Positions 7,094 through 14,587 of a stretch of DNA of 14,587 nt are shown here, piece after piece. Source of the DNA: Actinomycetes bacterium. Lineage in GTDB: Bacteria; Planctomycetota; Phycisphaerae; JAACET01. Where the stretch lies: assembly GCA_030631725.1 (NCBI GenBank), contig DAOVKO010000024.1:1-14587 (forward strand), read 5' to 3'. The number at the start of each line of letters is the position of its first letter. The first letter of the stretch is position 1. The notes under the pieces were generated by a model, which was given only the letters and a program-made list of their open reading frames with translations, was not told the origin of the DNA and did not search any database. Position numbers and translations under genes: made by a program.

Positions 7094-7122
7094 ATTGTAT
7101 ACTAAACTCCCCACTTTTGCAA
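7094..7122 (-). promoter_or_regulatory. Sigma70-type promoter of the outer-membrane protein gene
   Basis: Reading the minus strand, TTGCAA (7122-7117) and TACAAT (7099-7094) are separated by exactly 17 nt. The -10 matches consensus at five of six bases, the -35 at four. The predicted leader is roughly 60-65 nt before the ATG at 7023. Confidence 0.55.
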
Positions 7123-7136
7123 GGGCAAATTGCCCT
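7122..7136. promoter_or_regulatory. 15-nt palindrome next to the -35, possible operator
   Basis: AGGGCAA-A-TTGCCCT is a perfect 7+1+7 palindrome that abuts the -35 of the promoter above. Position and symmetry suit a dimeric transcription factor acting as activator or repressor. It does not match the CRP/FNR core (TGTGA/TTGAT). Confidence 0.45.
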
Positions 7137-7199
7137 GAATTAGCGATCTAAAACCTTCAAGCTTAACCCGGCTTTTTTGTGGGTTTTTGGGAGGAAAAC

Positions 7200-7213
7200 A
7201 GCGGAAAACCGCT
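7200..7213 (-). terminator. Weak hairpin at the cyclase stop codon
   Basis: On the minus strand AGCGG-TTTT-CCGCT forms a 5-bp stem that includes part of the TAG stop, followed by GTTTTCC. The stem is short and the T-run brief, so termination would be partial. Confidence 0.35.
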
Positions 7214-10106
7214 ATTTCGAGGTCATCCGTACGATGGGGTCCCACTCACCTGTCCCGGGTTCTTGCAGCCCCTTTCGGCTCAGATCGGCATAAACCTTCG
7301 CCGGGCCGTCTTCTGCCCAAATCCTCAGGCAGCCCTCAAATATCTCCAGGGCCTCCTTTAGCCGTCCTTGACGATACGCTTCCAGCCCGGCCGCAAACTC
7401 CCGCACAGACTTGGATTTCTGCTCATCTTCGCCGTCCCGCCCCACGATCTCTACTACTTCGGTAACCTCCGTTCGCCCAACTGCCACGATTGAACCCAGT
7501 GGTCGGGACAGTATCTCCTCCGGCAGCTTGGCCTGTTCGAAAGTCCGTTGGCTGACCAATATCAGCGAACCGAAAAACTTGTTCGATGGCTCCAGGCGGC
7601 TTGCCAGGTTCACCGTATCACCCAGCACCGTATAATCGAACTTTCTGCTCGATCCGCAGTTGCCCACTACCACCTGACCCGTGTTGATGCCCACCCGCAT
7701 CCGCAGTTCGCTGCCGCCTTCTCTAACCAGTTCTTCAGACAGTTTCGCCAAAGCAATTTGCGAATCCACCGCCGCCAGACACGCTCGCCGGGCGTGGTCT
7801 GCTTGGACCTCCGGGGCTCCGAAAAAGGCAAAGATTCCGTCAGCGGCGAATTTGTTCACCGTCGCCTCGTGCTCGAAAAGCACCTCGGTCATCTTGTCCA
7901 GATAGCGGTTGAGCAGCCGCACCGTCTTTTCCGCGCCCAGTTGTTCGGACAGAGGCGTAAACCCCCGCAAATCTGAAAAGTAGCAGCTTACTTCTCGCGT
8001 CTCTCCGCTCAGTCGCAGCATCCCCGGCTGAGCCAGAATCCTCCTCGCTACCGCCGGGCTTGTGAATTGACCCAACGCCGTAGCCATTCTCCGTTTCTCT
8101 TTGGCCTCGAACAGTTGCCGATAGGCCATCACCCCCGACCAGCCCAGCAGGATCGCCGCCAACGGAAGTACGAAAGGCAATACCAATCCTGTGGCAAAAG
8201 CCCAGAAATTCACTCCTACATATCCGCCCGTCCCTACTATCACCGGCACAATACTATATAAAGGCTTCAAAAGACTGCTCAGAACCGTCGCCAGCACCCC
8301 GCAGCAGGCTATTAGCAGCAACTGCTGCCATAGACTTACCTGCCGCATAAAACTATGCTGCAAAATGGTGTTCAGGATATTTGCGTGCACCACTATACCC
8401 GGAACCTCCCCCGCAAATACCGGACAACTCGCATAATCCAACGACCCCCCCGCACCGCCTGAGGCCGTCGAGCCCACCAGGCACACTTTCCCTTCTATCT
8501 TGGCCGTTAGCGCGGCAATACTTTCGGCCAAAATTCTCTCCAGCCGCTGATTCTCCGCTTGGTAATCCGTCTCCACCAGATCCTGATAGAAAAGCAAAAT
8601 ATTGCGATACTCCTGCAATTCTCCCGGATCGCTCGGCGCTTCCTTCGGCAAAGAATTGTATATGAACCGAATATTATCAATTGCTTCAGCTCGCATTTCC
8701 TCTGCCAGTTCTTCCAACGCTACTAGCTCCAACTTTAGTTGTTCAGACTTTTGCCCCGCTTCCATGCTCTTGAGTCTGGAGCTGATCTTGGCTATTTCCC
8801 CGTTTAGTTGGTCATACTCTTTTCGCTTTTGGTCCCCCTCCCTTAGCTCAATCGCTTTTCGTACCGCCTCCTTTTGCTTAACCAAATTATTCTTTATCTT
8901 TTGACGCAGTTGCGGTATTTCCAGGATTTTTCCTGCCGAGAGATGCACAAAGCCGCTGTCCCACCACCGCTCCTTATGGCCCTTGCGAAAGTTGATTAGC
9001 ATCTGACCTTGCCGGTCAACCGGTATCCGTATCGTATGCGGCTCTTGGCCCCGCCGCGACGCCCTTGACAAAACCAGATAACCTGATTGCTCATAGACCA
9101 TCTGCGAGTCTTCCACTCCCAGCAGCTCGCAGGCCAGGGCCAGGGCATATTGCTTATAGACATAGCCGCCTGTCCTAGCCAAAAGCGGCACCCTGCGAAA
9201 CACTCCCCCGGGATCAGGTTTGTTAGCGATGAAGGCTATGGCCCCAGCCACCCGGGCCAATTCCGGAATGGGTGGATCGATATGTCCGGGGCTAAAGACT
9301 TCCGGAGCCAGGGCCCTTTCTGAAACTCGCCCGAACTTTTGCGATTCCAGGATGGATTCGGCCCGTCTAAGGGCTCTGTGTACTACCATGTATTCTGGCG
9401 TAGCCTCGCCTGCTTCGAGCAGACCGTAGTGTTTTAGCAGCTTGTTTAGTTCGCTCTCTATCTTACCAATCGCCAGCAGTTCCAGGGTCTGGTTGTCCAC
9501 TGTTTCCTGACGTCTGCGGTAAAACCCTTCAGCCACCAACATGGTATCTACGCCCAGACGTTCGGCAGCAACCGCCGGGCTAAGCTCTTGACCGTCCAGC
9601 TCAAAGGGATTCGCCGCCAGCAGCCGTTTCAGTTCTACCAACCACGTCGGCTGTTCATCTGTATCTTCTGGTATCCTGAAGTGCGTGGGAACCAGCACGC
9701 TTCCTGCATCTTTTATGGCTTCGGCTAAGGCGACATCCCCACTGGATTCAGCTTCTTCTGTAGATTTTATTTCTTGCTGTCTTAGCAGGATATCTAGAGC
9801 GATCTGACCAGCTTCTCCCTGGTTGAGCGTCTCGATCAGCTCAGCCAACCTCTCTCTGGGCCAAGGCCAACGGCCCACCGTCTCCAGTGAGCCGTCGTCA
9901 ATGTCGATATGTACGATTTGGTCGCTGGCTGCAATATTGTTCAGCCAGACCATCCGCCTGTCATAGCTTATCCGCTCATAGGCTTCGAACCACCATCCGC
10001 GCCAGCCTGCCAAGACCGCCAGAGCGGTTATCAGCAGCCCCACGCAAATAGCTATGCCTTTATTACGCAGATTATGGTGTGCCGATCTCTCTTGCCGCCT
10101 GGACAT
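7212..10106 (-). CDS. CHASE2-domain class III adenylate cyclase
   Basis: A 964-aa membrane protein. TM1 is at about residues 17-35, followed by a large extracytoplasmic CHASE2 sensor (about 40-585) containing IVHIDIDDGSLETVGRWPWPR and the closing PGIVVHANILNTIL. Three TM segments follow (about 593-613, 618-638, 639-663), then a cytoplasmic cyclase domain (about 700-875) and a TPR-like helical pair (902-946). Metal ligands are D712 (FSDLRGFT) and D756 (KFAADGIFAFFGAP, with Ala where Gly is usual). K752 and D824 indicate ATP rather than GTP, and N833 and R837 (NLASRLE) are the transition-state residues, so it should be active and make cAMP. A highly charged coiled coil (about 398-476) interrupts the CHASE2 domain. 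Start: ATG at 10106 has GGAGG 5 nt upstream; ATG at 10118 (968 aa) is the alternative. It follows the PAS sensor closely. Confidence 0.93.
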   Translation of the reverse strand: MSRRQERSAHHNLRNKGIAICVGLLITALAVLAGWRGWWFEAYERISYDRRMVWLNNIAASDQIVHIDIDDGSLETVGRWPWPRERLAELIETLNQGEAGQIALDILLRQQEIKSTEEAESSGDVALAEAIKDAGSVLVPTHFRIPEDTDEQPTWLVELKRLLAANPFELDGQELSPAVAAERLGVDTMLVAEGFYRRRQETVDNQTLELLAIGKIESELNKLLKHYGLLEAGEATPEYMVVHRALRRAESILESQKFGRVSERALAPEVFSPGHIDPPIPELARVAGAIAFIANKPDPGGVFRRVPLLARTGGYVYKQYALALACELLGVEDSQMVYEQSGYLVLSRASRRGQEPHTIRIPVDRQGQMLINFRKGHKERWWDSGFVHLSAGKILEIPQLRQKIKNNLVKQKEAVRKAIELREGDQKRKEYDQLNGEIAKISSRLKSMEAGQKSEQLKLELVALEELAEEMRAEAIDNIRFIYNSLPKEAPSDPGELQEYRNILLFYQDLVETDYQAENQRLERILAESIAALTAKIEGKVCLVGSTASGGAGGSLDYASCPVFAGEVPGIVVHANILNTILQHSFMRQVSLWQQLLLIACCGVLATVLSSLLKPLYSIVPVIVGTGGYVGVNFWAFATGLVLPFVLPLAAILLGWSGVMAYRQLFEAKEKRRMATALGQFTSPAVARRILAQPGMLRLSGETREVSCYFSDLRGFTPLSEQLGAEKTVRLLNRYLDKMTEVLFEHEATVNKFAADGIFAFFGAPEVQADHARRACLAAVDSQIALAKLSEELVREGGSELRMRVGINTGQVVVGNCGSSRKFDYTVLGDTVNLASRLEPSNKFFGSLILVSQRTFEQAKLPEEILSRPLGSIVAVGRTEVTEVVEIVGRDGEDEQKSKSVREFAAGLEAYRQGRLKEALEIFEGCLRIWAEDGPAKVYADLSRKGLQEPGTGEWDPIVRMTSK

Positions 10107-10111
10107 GCCGG

Positions 10112-10116
10112 CCTCC
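10112..10116 (-). promoter_or_regulatory. Ribosome binding site that decides the cyclase start
   Basis: GGAGG on the minus strand lies 5 nt before the ATG at 10106. The upstream ATG at 10118 has only an AGGGG run 2 nt away, too close for good initiation. Confidence 0.5.
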
Positions 10117-10172
10117 ATGCCCCCTGCCGTTGGGAAACTCCTTGCCGATCACCGGCATATTACCCCAACCGC

Positions 10173-11453
10173 TTAGCTGCTGGCAAGCAGCGATCTTGAC
10201 ACCATATGTGCTGGAATGATAATCCCCGAGATCCGCGAGGCCCTGCCCGCCTGATCTGTGATCAGACCCCCCAGCTCCACCAGCTCCAGGCTGTGCCCAT
10301 CTTTGCACACGAAACGGTATCGCCGCGAAAAGCAGCTCCTTTTTCCTTCCACGCACGACGAAAGGACCCCTCTAGCCTCCGCCCGGTCATCTTCGTGGAT
10401 ATGTTCGGTCCACACGTCGCTGCTGGGTAGATCCTCTGCCGCAAACCCTACCGTCTCGTAGACCTGTCGCGACAGGAAATTGAACTTGCCCGTAGCCAGG
10501 TCCAACTCATAGGCCACCCCCGTAGCCGCCTCCACCGCCGCCCTGTAGTGCCCTTCCATCTCGACCAATGCCTGCTTGATCCGTTCCAGTTTGGCATTTT
10601 CTGTCGTTAGCTGCAGCTGCGTAGCTTTAAGTTGCTCTTGCTGCTTGTACAGCTCTGGTAGCACCTGATCGGTTACCTCGGCAAGGTGGGCGATCTCGTC
10701 GCCAGATTTCGTCAGTTTCTCCAAGTAGTGCTTGCCGTTGCTTGCCCCTTGGGCAATACGTTTGGTGATTGTCTCCAAGGGATGGACCATGGCGTGTGAG
10801 ACCCACAGGGCCAACACTGCCACCGTGATTATAGCGATGATTGAGAAAGAGATTAGCGCCCCGGATGCCATTTCCGTGGCTCGATCCCACAGACTTTGGG
10901 CCGAAATGCCTATTACCAGGTACCCAGCCACCTGGTCGCCACTGCTGTAGTACGGCACGAAGGTGTCGTAGCGGGGCCCATTGCCCACGATTCTTGCTCC
11001 CCGGATGCCTTTGACTTTTGACTCGAATATCTCGCTGGGCACGTTTTTGACCATCCGGGCCTTTCCTTCGCCTACCAGTACCCTGCCCTTATCATCTGCT
11101 ACGTAAGCTGCCGTCAGGTCTGTCCTGCCAGGCCAGGCCACTATTTCCCCCAATAGTCGCCGTATTTGTATGTTTGGGCCACTACGGGCTAACTGTGCGA
11201 AATCCCCGCGTCCAGAACCGCTGTCCAGCAGCGAGTCTATCTTCTGTTTGACTGGTATGGTCAAGGCTGCAGCCTGCATCTGCGCTTCACTCAAAACGTT
11301 CCGGCAGATCGTTCGGACTTGCAAGGCCGTGGTCAGGCTGACCGTGACAAACGACGCCAGCACCACAGCGACGATTACTTTTGTTCGTATCGAGCTTCGC
11401 TTTTCAAAGCTCTCTATGCCCGTCTCGTTCTGCATCTGATTGTCGGTATGCAT
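10173..11453 (-). CDS. Membrane sensor: extracytoplasmic (Cache-like) domain, HAMP, coiled coil, PAS; no output domain
   Basis: A 426-aa protein with TM1 at about 24-45, an extracytoplasmic domain at 46-196 (pattern TDLTAAYVADDKGRVLVGEG ... FVPYYSSGDQVAGYLVIGIS, like single Cache/sCache sensors), TM2 at about 197-217, a HAMP region at 218-265 (HAMVHPLETITKRI), a coiled coil at 265-300 and a PAS fold of the PAS_3 type at 302-414 (VAYELDLATGKFNFLS ... VWTEHIHEDDR ... FSRRYRFVCKDG). It stops right after the PAS: no histidine kinase, GGDEF, cyclase or methyl-accepting domain. The cyclase gene begins 66 nt downstream of its stop, so no lost output domain is hidden between them. It may signal by contact, for example with the cyclase. 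GAGGT 8 nt before the ATG supports the start. Confidence 0.87.
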   Translation of the reverse strand: MHTDNQMQNETGIESFEKRSSIRTKVIVAVVLASFVTVSLTTALQVRTICRNVLSEAQMQAAALTIPVKQKIDSLLDSGSGRGDFAQLARSGPNIQIRRLLGEIVAWPGRTDLTAAYVADDKGRVLVGEGKARMVKNVPSEIFESKVKGIRGARIVGNGPRYDTFVPYYSSGDQVAGYLVIGISAQSLWDRATEMASGALISFSIIAIITVAVLALWVSHAMVHPLETITKRIAQGASNGKHYLEKLTKSGDEIAHLAEVTDQVLPELYKQQEQLKATQLQLTTENAKLERIKQALVEMEGHYRAAVEAATGVAYELDLATGKFNFLSRQVYETVGFAAEDLPSSDVWTEHIHEDDRAEARGVLSSCVEGKRSCFSRRYRFVCKDGHSLELVELGGLITDQAGRASRISGIIIPAHMVSRSLLASS

Positions 11454-11996
11454 TTGTGGGACCTCACTTTCCCGTGCTCTGCGAAACCATATAATTTTTC
11501 GTGGAACTGCTTGCCCTGCTGCTCACTCTCAAGCCGCTTTGTTTGTCCTGCGGCGCAAGCTCAGCATTAGACTTGCAGCTACTCCCCATGGCAGTGCTAT
11601 CGACCCGCTGTCCAAGCCGGTTTAGCTAATAAAAGCCCCTCACTAGCCGGCTGGCTTTCCGGCTGGTCGCCAAAACAGTCCGATCTGCCCCAACATACCT
11701 ATGATACAGGCTTTATGCAATTTCTGCCTCTCTGGTCCGTCGATCTGTCTGTCCATCTGGCCAGAGACGTGGGACTCCGATTCAAAGGTTATCTCAGCGA
11801 TATTATCGGTCTCTGGCTCGCTCGCACGGTCCCCGCTCCGCCGAGCCGGTGAGCTCTTTGGCTCCTTTGCATCCAAGCCATATCTTGGATACTTTCGCGG
11901 CAACAATATTCTGTTGACCGCCTCCGTTCGGTACGATATATTATATGACTGTACTGTTTGTTGGATGAATTGTAACCGTAGAGGAAGACAGACGTT
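11454..11996. other. 543-nt divergent intergenic region
   Basis: This lies between the minus-strand sensor and plus-strand rpsU. The only clear element is the rpsU promoter at its right end. A 6-bp hairpin AGCCGG/CCGGCT at 11645-11664 is followed on the minus strand, after 9 nt, by GGCTTTTATT, weakly terminator-like. Open frames here are short, lack Shine-Dalgarno sites and show no family resemblance, so I call no gene. Partial AT-rich stretch around 11485-11495 may hold the sensor promoter but has no good -35. Confidence 0.5.
11914..11942 (+). promoter_or_regulatory. Sigma70-type promoter of rpsU
   Basis: TTGACC (11914-11919), a 17-nt spacer and TATATT (11937-11942): five of six matches in each box with ideal spacing. 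Transcription would start near 11949, giving a leader of about 48 nt before the rpsU ATG. Confidence 0.7.
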
Positions 11997-12176
11997 ATGA
12001 TAAGAGTCAAAGCCAGGGGTAGTGAGACTGTCGAGCAGATGCTTCGGCGTCTGAAGAAAATGTGTGAGAAAGAAGGTCTAAATCGCGATATTAAACGCAA
12101 CAGTTACTACGAGAAGCCCTCGGAACGCAAACGTCGCCGGATGCGCAAATCTCAGCGCCGCATCGGCGAGTTCTAG
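11997..12176 (+). CDS. rpsU: Ribosomal protein bS21
   Basis: A 59-aa, very basic protein of the small ribosomal subunit that sits near the 3' end of 16S rRNA and helps translation initiation. The family layout is clear: IRVKARGSETVEQMLRRLKK at 2-21, a short acidic-to-basic middle (EKEGLNRDIKRNSYYEKPSERK), then an Arg-rich tail ending RRIGEF. The family is usually around 55-75 aa, so this is a compact but whole copy. GAGGA (11981-11985) precedes the ATG by 11 nt. It is transcribed from a strong promoter of its own and is followed 95 nt later by hppA on the same strand. It is not part of the rpsU-dnaG-rpoD operon known from enterobacteria. Confidence 0.93.
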   Translation: MIRVKARGSETVEQMLRRLKKMCEKEGLNRDIKRNSYYEKPSERKRRRMRKSQRRIGEF

Positions 12177-12215
12177 CCTACCTGCTCGTCTGAATTAGAT
12201 ATGATCACGATAACG

Positions 12216-12237
12216 CCCTCGGGCTGCGTCCCGGGGG
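12216..12237 (+). terminator. GC-rich hairpin between rpsU and hppA, possible partial terminator
   Basis: CCCTCGGG and CCCGGGGG pair over 8 bp (one G-T pair) around a 6-nt loop, followed by GTTTC. The stem is strong but only three T follow, so it could act as an attenuator or mRNA-stabilising structure that makes rpsU more abundant than hppA. Confidence 0.45.
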
Positions 12238-12271
12238 GTTTCAAACTATACCCCTGCCGAGCGCATCATTT

Positions 12272-14587
<2,316 letters not shown>

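Noticed and set aside
7122..7136. CRP/cAMP-receptor binding site upstream of the porin, tempting because of the neighbouring cyclase
   Set aside because: The half-site AGGGCAA does not resemble TGTGA, so only an unspecified operator is claimed.
7165..7185. AACCC/GGGTT hairpin followed by T-run on the plus strand as a terminator
   Set aside because: No plus-strand gene ends there and the 5-bp stem has an 11-nt loop; on the minus strand no T-run follows.
10173..11453. Sensor histidine kinase
   Set aside because: No H-box or ATP-binding domain follows the PAS, and the gap to the next gene is too short to hide one.
11466..11591. Minus-strand frame of about 41 codons ending just before the sensor gene, as a possible leader peptide
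   Set aside because: No ribosome binding site before its ATG, no regulatory amino-acid run, and no associated terminator or hairpin.
11643..11906. Minus-strand open frame of 87 codons in the sensor-rpsU gap
   Set aside because: It starts with TTG, has no Shine-Dalgarno and no recognisable domain. Composition alone is not enough to call a gene.

Overview
The window looks like a contig piece from an anaerobic, Gram-negative (diderm) bacterium. The diderm call rests on an outer-membrane beta-barrel protein and a lipobox lipoprotein. Anaerobic, H2-linked C1 metabolism is suggested by a [NiFe] hydrogenase followed by metV and metF, the methylene-tetrahydrofolate reductase pair of the Wood-Ljungdahl methyl branch. 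The mix of MetVF, CHASE2 cyclase, FecR-domain protein and K+-dependent membrane pyrophosphatase would suit an uncultured lineage such as a Phycisphaerae-like planctomycete, but this lineage guess is weak and not proved by the sequence.

Layout. (1) Positions 1-3124, plus strand: the C-terminal part of a [NiFe] hydrogenase large subunit, its maturation protease, metV and metF, tightly packed and probably one operon. (2) Positions 3125-3232: a short gap with a REP-like palindrome and an A/T-rich repeat. (3) Positions 3233-3901, plus: an endonuclease III-superfamily glycosylase of MagIII type lacking the catalytic lysine. (4) Positions 3917-11453, minus strand, five genes read from right to left: a Cache-like/HAMP/PAS sensor without output domain, a CHASE2 adenylate cyclase, an alginate-export-like outer-membrane protein with its own promoter, a small lipoprotein of unknown function, and a secreted FecR-domain protein. 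This reads as an envelope-sensing and cAMP-signalling cluster. (5) Positions 11454-11996: a 543-nt divergent intergenic region ending in a good sigma70-type promoter. (6) Positions 11997 to the end, plus: rpsU (59 aa) and hppA, a membrane pyrophosphatase cut off by the window end. No stop or frameshift was seen in hppA.

How it may work together. The hydrogenase could supply H2-derived electrons while MetVF reduces methylene-THF; the pyrophosphatase recovers PPi energy as an ion gradient, a common economy in energy-limited anaerobes. The minus-strand cluster has several envelope-facing proteins, but only one recognisable enzymatic output, cAMP synthesis. The most unusual features are an extra segment of roughly 95 residues in the HppA loop between TM12 and TM13, a coiled-coil insertion inside the CHASE2 sensor, and the A/T-rich repeats. 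No mobile element, CRISPR array, tRNA or rRNA was found.
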